Below are positions 12,401-27,400 of a stretch of DNA of 64,000 nucleotides, piece by piece (position 1 is the stretch's first letter; the number at the start of each line of letters is the position of its first letter). The notes beneath the pieces are model-generated. The model ran no database searches, was not told the DNA's origin, and saw nothing but the letters and a program-made list of their open reading frames with translations. The position numbers and the translations under genes were made by a program. Origin of the DNA: Fratercula arctica (lineage: Eukaryota > Chordata > Aves > Charadriiformes > Alcidae); contig CANTUZ010000002.1 in NCBI GenBank assembly GCA_947846985.1, positions 130,038,889 through 130,102,888 on the forward strand, given 5' to 3'.

Positions 12401-15400
12401 CTTCTCTCTCTCTATTTCTGTATACATCTGGATTGCGCCCATTTTCTTATACATCCCTTGAAAATGACACAAATGCTTGCAATACTCTGTTACTAATACT
12501 TGGCAACAGATGTGGCATAGGTCATGGCCATGTTACGGAATTTTGCGTTTAAAGATAGTAAATATAGAAAACATTACCAGCACACAAACCTATACCTATT
12601 AATATTACTTCACCTTAGTATAATGAAACTCATTAAGCCTTTTATCACATAGAACCTACCAGGACATTTCTTTAAAAAATGCCAGATGTAAGTCTAAATT
12701 GAGCCTAAACACATAGACGCATTCATGTGTATACATAGATACACATACATATATATACTTTTATATATACATATGCGTATATATATAGATATATACATAC
12801 GTATATATATGTGTGTGTGTGTGTGTCTATTGTCACCTCTATCCTTGCTAGGTGTATTAATCCAGCTAAGGACACTGGAAATAAAGGGTTTGACAGTAAT
12901 CCATCAGTAGGTCCTCCGCAGTCACAAGTACTGAACACAACAGGTGTGTTTGGTAAAGGATCTCCTCAGAATGCTTAGACCCCGAACTCCAAGGTGTAGC
13001 TGCAATGGACTTGGAAGCACAGGACTTGAAAGTTAAAGCTCTAGATCATACCTTGGAAATAGGACTCTCAACTTTTGGTAGCTTTGGCTCCTGGCTTTAC
13101 AGGTGTGAGCCTAGAAGTTTTTGGGGAGTTGTCAATGATCTGAGCATCTTTGACCTGAAATCAGGACTTAGAGCGGAAGGCAAGTTGCCTGCAAATCACC
13201 AATCCTACAAACCCCTACTCAAGCCTGTAAGTGAAGCTGATGGGATTATAATATTTCCAAAACAGTATTTGTTCCATCAAAAGGTTCAATATTCATCTCT
13301 CAGTTGGATTTAGAGAAACCTCACTTTCCCCAGCATTAGAAGCCTTGCTTTACAGATAGCTATGATTCTGTGTCATGCAGAAGCAAGGCACAATCAATCA
13401 GCTAAGTTTCTGATATATTTTATAAGTATGTTCTTATACTGTATATTTATATTTATATATATTAATATATTAAATATTTTCATATGTTGCATTTATATTT
13501 ATATTGTATTAACCTCCCAGCAGATGGACATAAAATGTAGGGTGATAGCTCTTTTTTGCCTTAATGAATGGAAATCTGTATACTTACCAGAGAAAAAGGG
13601 CGCCTCTCTTCAGAAGAAACTGAACTACCTTCTCGTGACCATTCTGGGCTGCCAAATGAAGGGGAGTCATTCCCTTCTTATCACCTTCATTCAAAAGTCT
13701 TGTGTCTTTCATATCTCTTATAAGTCGTTGACATGTGTTGATGCGCCCATAGCTTTGAAAGACAAACATAGAAATTATTGTCAAAAAAATACGGATGGAA
13801 AAAACGGGCACTGAGTCCATTGCCTCGATTGCACTACTAACCTGGCAGCAAAGTGTAATGGTGACTTCTTGTCCCTGCTCTTAGAGTAGATGGAAACGTT
13901 GAGGCTGAGTAAATTATTTACAGAGAGGGCCACACCTTGTCTGCATGCATAATGCAATGGAGTGCATCCTTCATTATCTTCATCCACTACAAGGTTTTTA
14001 ATATGTTCCATCTGTTAGCCCCACAAAAAAACCCAAAAGCACAGAATTACATTTACATCACTAATGCTCCACAGCTTCTAATAGTTTGTAACAATAGCAT
14101 TAATACTATTAAAGCAGTAACTAAAAATAAGAAACAAACTTTAGGAAAGGTAAATTTACCAGCAATGAGCATTTAATTGTTCATTAAATTAAACGTAAAA
14201 TTAAATTAAATTAAATTAATTTGTGGGTCACCATTTTGTCAAACAACTACTCTTCGAAGAACATTGCAGTTTGCCACACTGCACCCTTACTGCAATCCAT
14301 CCACAGTACAAGTATAATACAGAAGATTCTTCTTTGCTGCCATTCAACCATAACACTCATCACTGTCAGCAAAAGGTTTGTATGGAACATATAGGTAGTC
14401 TATAGTCTGTATTTAGTAGCAAAACTTCTGGCTGTCAAGAACCATCAGCTCACTGGTTTACAGTGTAATTTTATTTCACCCGTTTCTGTTTCTCATCTTC
14501 ATTTCCCTTTTTTTCCTCCATACCTTGTCTAACACTACCCTATGTATATCCTCTCTTAAAGCATCTAAAAATCTCCTCCCCAGGTCTGCTCCACTCCTTT
14601 GTCTGAATTATTAGCAGGATCAATAATCAGAAAGTCAATGCAGGAAACTGAGAGTTAGCACTCTGGTTTAAAACTGATTCTCTACATCTGCTGAAAAGGG
14701 ACGTTAAATCCATTCTGTATTACTAACCAAAGTTGTCTACAGATTTCAGTAGACATTGTAAGATCAGTTATATTTGATTCACGTTTAAAAGTTTTTTTCT
14801 GGAGCTCTGGAGGCTAGCAAATTTAACTCTTCCGAGTGATCTTGGGCTCTAGCAATATGAGTGCTTCACCTCAGCATAGCTAAATACAAATTCACGTTTG
14901 AAATCCTTTTTAAAACTAAATCCAAGACTTCATTACAGTCCAGTCCACAGAAAGTTCCTGCAGAATATGTTTTAAGCTATTTAAGTCCTTGAGCTTGACT
15001 TGAATATGAGCACGTCCCCTAGCTTTACTGCATGCAAGCTGGGAATATAGAAGTGAAAAATTCTATATTTTATTGCCTACCTCTTGAGCTATTCAATCCC
15101 CCAACAGCAAAATAATTTATGGGATTATGTTATTCCTTTGCCTGGCAATAAGAAAACTGTATTATTGGCTTTGAAATGTTTTCATGAGACGTATGTACCT
15201 CCAAACTATTTTCTGTGACACTGGGCAAGTTAACAAGTACCACAAACTTTTACAAACATTCCAAAATAAAATGGTAGTTGCTTTTTTTCTTTACATTTTC
15301 TAGCAAGGGTAACAGAAAGACATAAATTGATGCTTACTATACCTGCAGAAATTTCTCATTCAGATGCTGTAATCCTCCAGGCTGCAATACCGTCAAATGC

Positions 15401-18400
15401 AAGAAATTCCGACCAAGATGATCTTTTAATGATACATTTGCTCCTAGATAAATATGGAAACAAATACCAGCAACTTCAAAACTGCTGGCTCCTGGCACTA
15501 ACTGACAATGTTTAAGACAAAGGAACAAATGTTGAACAAATGTCTTTAGGACTTTATAAAATAATAAATATTATCTCAAGTCAACATCATAACATATAAT
15601 TTTACTTACAAAAACCCCCTACTGACACTCAGATTTCATTGTTATCTCATTTGTGTATGGATTTTGTATTTTATTGCAGCACTAAGATGCAGGGCTCTTA
15701 TATTCAGAGATATTGAGCACCCACAAATCAAAAGGTAATTTAAAGATGCAGATGCTCACCTCCTCTAATCTTTTAAAGTTGTAATCTTGTTACAGCTTCA
15801 AAACTTACTACAGGGCTTATTAACAAAATCAGTTACATTACAGTTATATTACTATTAACAAAATCAGTTATATTAGCAAGAGGAAACATAGTAACAATAA
15901 TTAGATTGCACCAAAGGGTAGCAATTGATAGATATAGCTCAAATATTTTTAAGGTGACTGTGATTATATAAAATCACTGAAAATGCTTGAAACATGGGTT
16001 TTAACATTTAAAGACTGATTGCTGATATGAAACATGACTCTGTATAAGTGGTGTATTTATTCCACAGTTCTGCTTACTTTGTGAACTGCTAAGGCAGGGA
16101 TGGAGCGCCACGTGCCACCTCCACCTTGAGAGCCATGACACATGGCATAAACATTTTTCTACAGCTTGTGCACTCCGTATTAAAAAGGGTGAAATCATTA
16201 CACTAATTCTTCCTTTATCTCAGGGGATACCAGCACTGTGCAGCTGTTTAGTTCAGCTGCTCCTGGACTGTATGCTGAAGTACCGAATTGAAATTGAGAG
16301 GAAAGTTAGATGCAGAGTTTTAACACTTATCAACCCTCAAAGGAAGTATATCATATGTGTATATTCCTTTTTACCTTTTGAGAGCAGTAAATTCACAATT
16401 TTCCATGATGCACAGGAAGTGGCCAACAGAAGCGGGGATCGACCTTCTATGTCAACACTATCAATATTAGCCCCCTGCAATAAAGAATTTCAAGTTTATC
16501 ATGAATAATGAATAAATTATGTTTTAAAATGGTGCTGCCCTTTATAAGCAGAACAGAATCGCAGGCGTTCTTAGTAAGTCCAGATAAGTAAATTCAATAA
16601 ACACATTACATCTCTACATAAAACTACTATGTTTTCAAACTATCAGCCACAGCCCAGTCATCTATAGATATAAATTTGGATGCCTAAATAATAGCAGCCT
16701 ACTTCTAGGTATACTGAACTCACAACTCATGATCTTTTGTTAGGGTACCTTTCCATGCATTTAAATACTCAAAATATATAATTCTAACGTGAAAATACTG
16801 GGATTGAAGCTCTGGAAGAACACAAAAATTGCAGCCCTTTTGAATGATGTAGTCCTACCTATCAAACAATTACCCTTCATAGAATCAAAGAATGGTTTGG
16901 GTTGGAAGGGACCATAAAGATCATCTAGTTCCAGGCCCCTGCCACAGGCAGGGACACCTTCCACTAGACCTTCTGAACCTCTATCCTATATGAATACTGT
17001 TCAAGAAGTAATGCATCCAGAGATTAGTATAGTTCAATCTGTATAGCTTGACCTATCTTCATTTTCTGTTCTTCATCACAATCTATATGAGCCAAGTTAA
17101 TTTTGACTCCAAAGTAGCTGTGTCAACAGCAGACACATTTTTATTCTCCAAACTCAAGGTTTTTGATGTGACCTTTCTCCTTAGGGGAAGCACAAGGACT
17201 GGAATGAGATATTCTGTCAAAAGCCCAGTTTTGCTGTTTTGTCTGTTTTTGCACAAGATGCATATTGCTAGGAGAGTATGGTCACTATTGTCACAGTATC
17301 ACAATGATCATATCAGCAAACTATTATGAGCATAAACATATCTATCTAAAAAATCCCTCCAACAAGGGGTGGGACAAGATATAAGTACATGAACCAATGA
17401 GATGTACGTATATTTTATGATGTTTAAGATATAAGTTTTCTAGATAGTGACTTGCAAGTCAAACTGGATGAGTTGAACAAAGTACACAAAAAATCTATTT
17501 TATTTCAGGTAATATCCAAAGATCATTTAAAAAAAAAAATCAATGGGAGTTTTTCCATTAACTTGAATCATCTTTGAGTCCAATCCTAATTTGAGAGAGA
17601 ATTAATCATAATCATGAGCAGTATTTACTTTCTAGGATGGTAAAACCTGTAATGTAGTAATAAGAAACATTTAATAAATGTACAGTGATTACTTTAGCAC
17701 AGAGAACAGGAAGCTTCCAATGTATGTTGATGAAATGTTTGAGTTTAACACATGCAGGACCCTTTCCCCAGCTACATTTCTACAAGGTCAGGCAATCTGT
17801 TTAAAATGTTGTTATTCATCAAAGAAACACACTTTTTTTTATCCAAGTGGCTTGTTCATTTCAGTGAATACAGGGCAGCAATTTCAAGTTAATAATGCAA
17901 TCTTTAATTACCTTCCCTCCAGCTAACATCGTTGTTCAGCCTTCAGCAAAATGAATTCAGCAGCATTCATGATTATTCATCACAAGGAGTAGCTTATATG
18001 TTGACATATATATTTAGCACATTTACGATACAGCTGAATTAAAAGTTTCTAAATTTAGTTTTTGAACTCCTTTTACTTTTGCATTTATACATTAATATAT
18101 ATGAATTAAACAGACATTAATATAAAAAATATTATGCAATTTTAAAAAATATCAGTTAGTATGTACCAATTTAATCTTTCATTTCCCTGGTAGTGAAGAC
18201 AAAAGAAGCAAAAGGGGAAAGAGGAAGTTCAAAAAAAGAAGCAAGAAAATGTATAAAGTTACTGCTTATTTACTTTGAATAAGCATGTTTCAACAAAATT
18301 AATGAACTCAGGAAGCAGCAGACACCTCAATGCTAAATTGTCCAGTACACAAGAAAAAAACCCATGAAAAGATGCAGGGAAATTGCCAAGAAACTAGCTA

Positions 18401-21400
18401 AATCATGGGAACTTTCTGATTTTCATGTCTTTTTTCTTCTTTATAGTTGTGTACATAACTTGTAAATACAATGACATCATTTGCATGCAAAAAACAGATA
18501 CTGTGCACCTCATTGTCAAATGTGACAATGGCCACTTTGACATTATTGTTAAAGTCATTGTGCTCAAAATGCTTACTTTGCAAACCAATTTGTAAGTAGC
18601 ATTTCTTTAAAGCTATAAAGCTCTGTAATGTTTAGAAGTTGGGAACAGTGATATAGGTTTCTCTATTTTGCCTTTTTTTAAGGCTTTGGTTAGCCTTTAG
18701 TTATGGCAAACCATAGCTGCACATCTCACCAAAACAAACGCATGTACTCATTGCCATGTTATGTTGAGGCCAAATGCAAAATAATTAAAAGCTCTGCAAG
18801 AAATTCTGTAGAGTTTGGCGCTCTGATTTTTGTGCAGCACATGGACCTACAACTTACAAAATAGTCGGTGTAATTTAAATGTAAATAGCATACATTGTGT
18901 GCCTGGATGATTCATAGCTAATCTTACCTTTTCTGTCTAGAAGAGCTAGATATAACACTGTATCTGTTTACAGTGGCTTTTATTTTCAGACACAAAAAGT
19001 ACCAAAAAATACATTAAAGGTAGTAATCAGTGTAAGTTAATGTGCATGAAATGTGGATATTTAATGTACAAAATCAATAAATTTTGTTCTTTATTAAAAC
19101 CAGAAAGTCATTCAGAACTGGAATTTGCTATTCCTTTTGAGCTGTAACATTGCTCCACCTTTCCTTTTTCATCCTTGTGTACACCACAGCATAGGCGATT
19201 CCTAGCGATCTTGCCAGGAGTCCAAGAGAGCAGGCAGCACAGGTTGTACGTGCCACATCCCATTGACCCCAGCTGGCATATTTTGATTCACTCCCAGACA
19301 GGGCAAATGAAAACAGTCTGAAAACTTCAAAACTGAGACACTTTATATGGAAAGCCAAACAAATCCTCAGCGTAGATTCTATGAAAGAGACCAACACAGT
19401 CAAAATGATACCCAAGGAATAAGAGTTTGTTCTTAGCAAATGCAGTCTTAAAGATGTTTCCTCTAATACTTTGTGCACAAAAGCCTCCACATGCAAAAAC
19501 ATGTGCCTGTATTTATCAGGTAATAACTTCTGTAGATAGGTTGTGTTGTCAGACAATTTTAAGCAGTCAAATGTCACCATTTCACATTTGAATTAAAAAT
19601 AAGCGCAACACGTCTAGTGTACAACTAGTAGCACAACAAACCCAACTCCTGTAAGTTTCTGAGAAAAACAAAACTGAATGTAGAAGAGAGTTTTTCTTAA
19701 TATAATTGTCATGAAATTAAGCAAAAAGCCTAAAAATACAAAAAATGGAAGTCTGATGACTTCTGAAAATTTCCTCATCAGAGTGGGGCATATAATGGTT
19801 ATATGAGCCTTAGTTTAATTGGTATAAATGGACACTTGGAGTTTAGCCAGTAGCATCCCTGGTTGCGTTTCTTCTCTTTCTCCCACATAATTGTTCAGTG
19901 AAGAAATATAACCAAACTACACAGACTAAAAAATATTTCTAGATCATGCACAAACTTCAGTATATAATTTATGTGATCCCAGAACAATCGTTATGTACGT
20001 ACTTCAGAGAAATGATTTATTTCTGGAAAAATCAGATTAAATTCAACACGTTTAGTACTTATTTCATATTTCATATCCTAAAAGTGAGAATGACTGAACC
20101 AGTTTGTCATATCTGGCAAAAGACTTGTATGAAACCTTTCTGAGTAAGTAAAATGGAAATAAACATGTCAAGTTTTCATCCTCTGCAACTGTGAGATGCT
20201 ATTATGGAGCCATAACTACTGCTGTACTGTAACTGTCAATTATGCATTATGATCTCTCTCTCTCTCTAAATAACCTACACCTGAGAACACATTCTCTTTT
20301 ATCAACTTTTCTATGCAGACCTGTAGTAATACATAGCAATAATCTCTATAAACATGTTTCTTGATTAAATATTTACCATTGAAATCAAATACTCTGCCAG
20401 TTCATAATGATCAAACAATGCTGTCCTGTGGGGAAAAATGCAAAAATACAGTAACATTAGAAAGGACAATGAAGTTTCAAGCCAAAGGGTAGCATTTTTC
20501 TCCATTTGCTGCATTTTCTAATATTTTCAAATAAATACATTTTAAAATAGACAGAGATACCTTTATTACATAATTCATTTTAATAAATTGTTTCCATTTT
20601 TTGTCATGGAGTTTTGTTTTTAAACTAAGTTCAGTTCAATTAATACATTAACTCACTGCAGGAAACAAAGACCTCATTGATAGGTCAACAGACATTTTAC
20701 CACTGATTTTTAACAGAACTGGTTATTTCATATGTCAGATCTTTCACCGGACCATACAAGATCAATATACAATTCCCTAAACTTCAGACTCAGTTTGTTC
20801 CAGGCAGACCTAGAGCCTCAAATCCATTTCACTGATTCAACTGTCAAAAATAATTTGTTATATATTTTATGTAATAATGCTAGAGTGGGGTTAAAATAGC
20901 AATTACTTAGCTAAACGTATTCTGACTGTGGCAGGCAAGTCTACGTGAAAAAATATGAATAAACATAATATACTGATATAAATCATGATAACATTTACTA
21001 ATTAAAAATATTTTAAAGCCATCTATACACACGAAAAATTCTCAAGTTTTATTCTATGATAAGACATCAAATTATATATTATAGGAAAAGAATGGTTAAA
21101 GTAGGAAGTATAGCACAGTTAACACACACGCTCTAAATGTTTTCAGAAGTCAGACCCCTATTAATTTTTTGACTCAATAAGCAACACAGAAGGACAGTTC
21201 CAAGTTTGTACTGTATCTCAAAGATAACAGTTCCCTTAGGATTATAAGAGCTAGTAATAACACAGGGTGTACTATAGTTAGAACTGATTACTCAAAAGAC
21301 ATATTTTAAAAATCACGTCATGGTTCCAAATAAGTAGAGATGCCTCCATTATCTATAGCAGACCCCTCCAGACAGGCATAAATACTGAATGCTTCACACA

Positions 21401-24400
21401 CACTCAAAATAAATTCCAAGGTGACTGAAGAGAGACTGAAGTCATTTTATAAAATATTTAGATGGAAACATGACAGTAGGAATGTGAAAAGATCAAGTCC
21501 TACCTATGCTTCAGTGCTACTTCACTTCTCAACACGTTAATGTTCCTATTCAGTTTATTTATATTATGAGAGATACGGGTGATTTTCTACGTTTCTGATG
21601 ATTCTTTACAATATTTTTTTCCTCTTTCACAGACATAGGGACTACAAGAGTGTCATTCTTTTTCTAATCTTTTTCTAAGGACAATCATTTTCATGGATAT
21701 GACAGCCAGTTATCTATTAAGTAGTATGGTATGTCTGCACAATTTTCTTTGGTGTTCTGTCATCACTTTGTCTTCAATAGCGTTCTATTGCAGTAGCATT
21801 TCCAAATGTACCCAAAGCTTATCTTAACTTTACAACACACTCCCCTTTTAATTTCTTCAATTATCTTTGAATCATTCCACTTTATACTGTGTCCAAAGAA
21901 CAATCATCTGTACTGTCTCTGACTTTCTACCAACTATGTCATATTGTAAAACTCCTGGCAGAATAACACTGTAAAATTACTACACTTAAACGCAGTGAGA
22001 CGTCTTTCTTGCCAAAATGTATAGATGGGGAAATATACTATCTTCTATAGATAGAGTTTGTAGCTAGAACATTTAACTAAGTGTCTTTCTGCTACACAAG
22101 ACTGAGGAAAATTCTCCACAGTCTAGTGCTCTGGTTTCAAATGGACTGCGAAAGACTAGAAAGTCTAGAGGATTATTACATACACAAATGCCATCTTCAA
22201 CTTTATAGCCATAGGGAATATGACTATCTACTTGTAGCTGATCAGGTATAAGATAATTTTTTAGGGAAAAAAAAGAAAATATTTTTTAAACTGTTTATAT
22301 TCTTTTTCATTCTTTACTGAAGTAAATTTTCAATACAAACTGTTAGTGAACATTCCTTGACATGGTTCCGAAGTAACTGGAACTATTTTGATACCAGCAC
22401 CAAAATCTTTCACATTCTGACCAAATTACTGACTCTCTCATATCGTACTAAAACCATGCCCCATCCCATGGAGAAGTTTCAACCCATGTGGAAGGGTGTT
22501 CCAAAGTGTATTATATAAAGTATAATTGGTTGCTGAGAATAACTAAGACTATCATGGCTCATAATTTATAGTGAAGTCTGGCAGAGCAGCCTCCTACCTG
22601 TGAAGCAGTGTTTCCTTATTCCCATCTACAGCATCAATAATGGATTCCTCACCAGCATAGGATGACATCATTAACTTTACAATCTCAGTTGCTCCTTGAG
22701 TGGCAGCAAAATGAAGTGCTGTGCATTTTTCATTCTGTAAATGGGAAAATAAAACAACATTTAAATATTTAAACCTCAACAATCTAACCTCCAACCTGCT
22801 AAACACCCTGCTAAACGCCCGGGATTCGTAATTCCTGACTGCCTAAATTTCTATGCAAGTAATGAAACTTTAGTAGTGGAACTCTAAAGAGATCTTAAAG
22901 ACCATAAAAGACTAAGGAGATAGTTTTAAAGGATCACTACAAAGGTTCTTATTATTCTATGCCAAATTACTAAGATATGAGATAATTACACTCTTAACAA
23001 TCTTTTGTAGTTGAATTAATAAACAGACACACAGACCACCCTTTAATACAAGGGATGAAGTAAAGGGATACTACAGAAAACCATAGGTAGACCCGTACAA
23101 ATGAATAAGCAAAAAAATGTGCCTATACAATACAGAAAATTTATTATTTTAAAATGGTTTTGACTTCCTTAAAAGGAATCTTTCTTAGATGTCATTCTTA
23201 GACAACATCTTCTGCAGGTTAAAAATAACTGGCTCTAATATTTTATTAAACTATTATAAACTAGACAGTCATGAAATTATTAAGCAATAAATAAATGATT
23301 AGAGCAAGATTTGCCAAAACAGGTTTTCATTTGACTGGATGGGACAAAATAACTTTGATACGTGCCTGAGGGTTATGTCTTTCTGCTTTTTAGAACAAGA
23401 ACATTTCAGTGAATGCACTGGAATAGGCTTTTCCACAATGCCATAAGCATTCTCAGAACAGTCTTAGCCATCAAAAAATCAACAGCATAAGTCATCTCAT
23501 TCAAAAGCTGTTGAGTTCAAAGAATCAAACCAACAAAGGAAGGCTAAATCATGTTTATCTTTTCTCTCATGAGTTGATTTCAGCCTTGCAAACAATTTGG
23601 TTAACCATAGATATCTTCAGAAATGTTTATTCATCATGAATCCGGGCGCAGGCCCTTACACCAACAGTATCATGGTAGCAGTGGTATTATCACCAATTTG
23701 TACTTGCTTGCAAAGAAGATACTGTAAAGGCCAGGGCAAGGCTTAGGATAAACAACAATGATGAGAAAAGGTCAAAACAAAGATCCTGTTTCTGAGAATG
23801 GACGACAGCAGATGCATAGTAAAGAGACTGTGGAGAATGTTGTCCCATTCTCCAGAGTGCTCTCCCAGACTCCATCTGTTCATGACCCAAGGACTTCCTG
23901 AGCCAGAGGGGATGTCATTGTATTCTGTAGTTGAGGACTGATTTTTCTTCTATGAATCTGCCCAAATGCATTTTAAATCCATGCAAATTTTTCATAGTCA
24001 CTACATCCTACATAACTTGTATAAAGAAACCTGCTGTTTTGCCCAGTTGAACTAGAGACTTGTTTTCATTTGCTGCTCCCTACGTTTTGCACTGGAAGAG
24101 ACAATGAGCAATGATGAGCTGCTCATCTTTTTTTCATACCACTTAGAGATATCTAGGTTTTATCAATATTATATTTCGCTCCATTCGAAGTTTTACCTGT
24201 TTTAGATCAATTTGGGCTCCAAATTCAATGCACATTTTAATCATTTCAAGGTCCCCACTTTGAACTGCCAAATGAAGTGGACTGCACTTTCCATTATTGG
24301 TAAAATTGATGTGGGTTTTAGCAGAGTGACCCAATTCTTCACCTGAGAAATGAAAATGAATGGATTTTTTTAAAGCGAGAAAGGTAACAGAAGCTATCAA

Positions 24401-27400
24401 GGCTTTCAAAATGAGTGTATTAGCTGGGGAATAATATCCTCCCCCTCAAAGTATGAACCTTTCACATCTATCATTAAACAATGGACGGGCACACATTTAG
24501 GACAGCAGTTAAGCGCTTGTTTGCACAGTTCTTTGAGAATTAAAGCAGTAAACTGGTAATGCTACTATAATAAATCTTACTGACTGCAACATCAGTTGTA
24601 GGAACAACATATTTACCTTTTTTTAAAAGAATTTCCATACATGTTTTTGCACCTGAAAATGCAGCTGCGTGAATAGGCATACATCCCGTTTTGTTTGGTT
24701 TACATATTTTCCCTCCATTTTCAATCTGAAAAATAATACCTGGATATAGCTTAATGACACACAGAAAATTGGTCAGAATTTTCTGACCAATGAACATATT
24801 ATTACAGGTACAGTCTTCTGGGTAGCTGTCTCCTTTTTTTATGTTGTACGTGCATTGTGAAGTTTATATCCATACATCTATACATACATATGCTACATTT
24901 TGTGTTCTGATGACCTTCAAAATTAGTTTTTTCTGTTTGCCACCCAGATATAAATATTATATATGTTCTTAAAAGATTACAGTTTGTTAGCAACCTATGC
25001 AAAGTTACTTGACAATAATAGGTCCATGAGTAACCTTTCTCCATTGAACAAAGACAGAGCACAGGAACAGAGTAACACTGCATCAAGGTAAACAGAATCA
25101 CATCAAAAGGTGACGCATAATTTTACCTACCAGGAGTGTCAGTGCTTCAGGATTATCCTTGTAACATGCTACAATTATAGGTGTGTTCCCTGCTTCACCT
25201 TCCAAATTAACATCTGTACTGCTATGCTGGACTAAAATCTAAATGTTTAAGAAAACATTCAGTCAACCATAAGGCAAACACAACAACAAATTCCTATTCC
25301 ATTACTTTTGTTGTTTATTACCTATGGCACTCTTGCAACTTATTCTTTTTGCATGCCAACAGCCCACAATGCATAGGCCGAGGAGGGACAAAATGAGTGA
25401 GAATGTAAAAACATGCAGGTGAAAAACGCAGGTGGGAACAGACAAAGAAAAGTAAAATTCTTCACAGCAGACAGCTGGGTAACTGGGATAAACACTGCAC
25501 ATAGCTGCAGAGTATCTAAAATTTTTATTTAACAACTTCCCCAATACTGGGAGAAAAACTTTTCTGTAGGAAATTGCAGATGGGAGGTTTCAAATGAAGT
25601 TTGTTACAAAGTCTTGTAATATTCTGTATTCCCTGTAAAGTTGCGATGTTGTAGATGCTGCTTAATTAGGCATCTATGGGACAATTATATAAGATCAAGG
25701 GATATGGGGCTTGATGAAAACAGGGATCCTTCCAGTCCTGAATTCCTGCTTCAGTCCCTACGTTAACAGCTAACACTGAGCTATCAGTATCACCAAGTAC
25801 CTCTATGACTATTTCCAGCATTTTTCAGGAAGCAAAGGATCTGGAAATGATAATCAACACACTGCACTGCATATATATTCCTCTAACTACATATTAGTCT
25901 TTTAGTAATTCCAATGAATTTTTCTGTACTCGATGAACCAGCACATTTTAATCACTCTCAGGCAATTTGACAACAGAAAACAAAGAAGAATTAGCTTGAA
26001 TAAACAACAGAGTGGGTAAAAAAATGAGAGCACATATTTAGTCAAGAGCAGAGCTGTAAAATGATCCAAATCCAGAACCTGATAGAATGCCCATTTAAAA
26101 AATGTCCTTGTGTTTCAGATGTTATTGTTCTTAATTCATAATAAATACAGATTTTGTAAAAGATGTGAGGACAGTGAAATATTTTAGCGCTGAAAATCTC
26201 TAAAGGATTTTAAGTCTTGAATACAGGGATATGTCTGTCTTTCTTCTGTTTGGATGAACTAGAAAAAGAGATAACTTGAAAGCAAAAAGCAAGTGATCTT
26301 GTGGTGGCACATATAAACAAGGTCTTGATGTTCTGCATGCAGCTGCCATTGAGCTACTTATCAAGTCTGTATATTTATGTGGACTTTGGACTTACCTTAA
26401 CAATTTCATTATGCAGTGACTGCACGGCCATATGCAAAGGTGCCATCATATTGGAGTTGAGAATGTTTGGATTGGCTCCTCTGCTGAGAAGCAAACTAAC
26501 ACTTTCAACCTGGTTTTTCTTTGTGGCCCAGTGCAGTGGGGTATTTCCAGAAGAATCCATCACATTTAATACTAGGTCAAAGGAGAGAAAACAAAACAAA
26601 AACAGAAAAAAAGCAAACCCATCAAATGTTCTGACAGCACTGAAAAAAAGAAAGTGTCTTCAATGGAGGTTTAGGTCTGTGCTATCACATTTCTTTGAAG
26701 AGAAAAAGGGAAAGATTGCATGTCACGCAGAGCATTGTGTTAAATTGATTAAATATTGTGTCAAATACATGGTATCGGTTAGAGACATGAGAAGGTTGAA
26801 GCACCTGCCTATTTCTTGCCCATTATTATATAACTTTTTTCTCCCCCCAAGAGTTCCTTGATTTCCTGCTTTCCTTGCCTATTCTCTTTCCTATCTTATT
26901 TGACTTTGCAGCTGTCGCTTTAGAGGGTGCACAGAACAAGTGAGTGTGAATAAATAAAATAATAGATAATAAATAAGCGCTTGCAAATTGAAAGAAGATT
27001 AAAGACCATATCTATTCTGATTCACTTAGGAACACAGAATTCAATTAATTCACACCAGTTGTAAAACTGGTCCGCCCTATACATATATTTTGACCGTCAA
27101 AATTGCAAATATTCTAAAAAATATTCTAAAAAATTAAGACAAAAATTTTATACGGAAAAGAAAAAGAATACATTCCAGCCAGAATAATTTAAAATTAGAT
27201 TGGCTGTCATTAGGTGAAAAAAATGAGTTTTTCAGGGCCATTGTATGCTTGCTCAGTAGCCCATAGTCTATCAGTGGAGTCCTATGTAGTTCACAATGCT
27301 TATTAATAATTACTAAACAACACCTTTTACACAGACTGTTTTTCCATCATTCAAGGCCCCATGTTCTCCTACTTACCACTTCTTCCCTGAACTTCTTTAG

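Larger units (their letters stand above)
16475..20376 (-). other. TRPA1 intron 8 (longest intron)
   Basis: 3.9 kb. It contains a CR1 3' tail (16877-16970), a possible old repeat relic (about 17539-17600), a small inverted repeat at 18513-18532, and a 150-codon minus-strand ORF (19128-19580) followed by AATAAA. A (CT)n run is at 20250-20268. Confidence 0.85.

Noticed and set aside
13362..13814. 150-codon plus-strand ORF
   Set aside because: It covers an AT-rich stretch and then the antisense of TRPA1 exon 12.
26301..26861. 186-codon plus-strand ORF
   Set aside because: It is antisense to TRPA1 exon 3 and runs into intron 2. No recognisable domain; best explained as a shadow.
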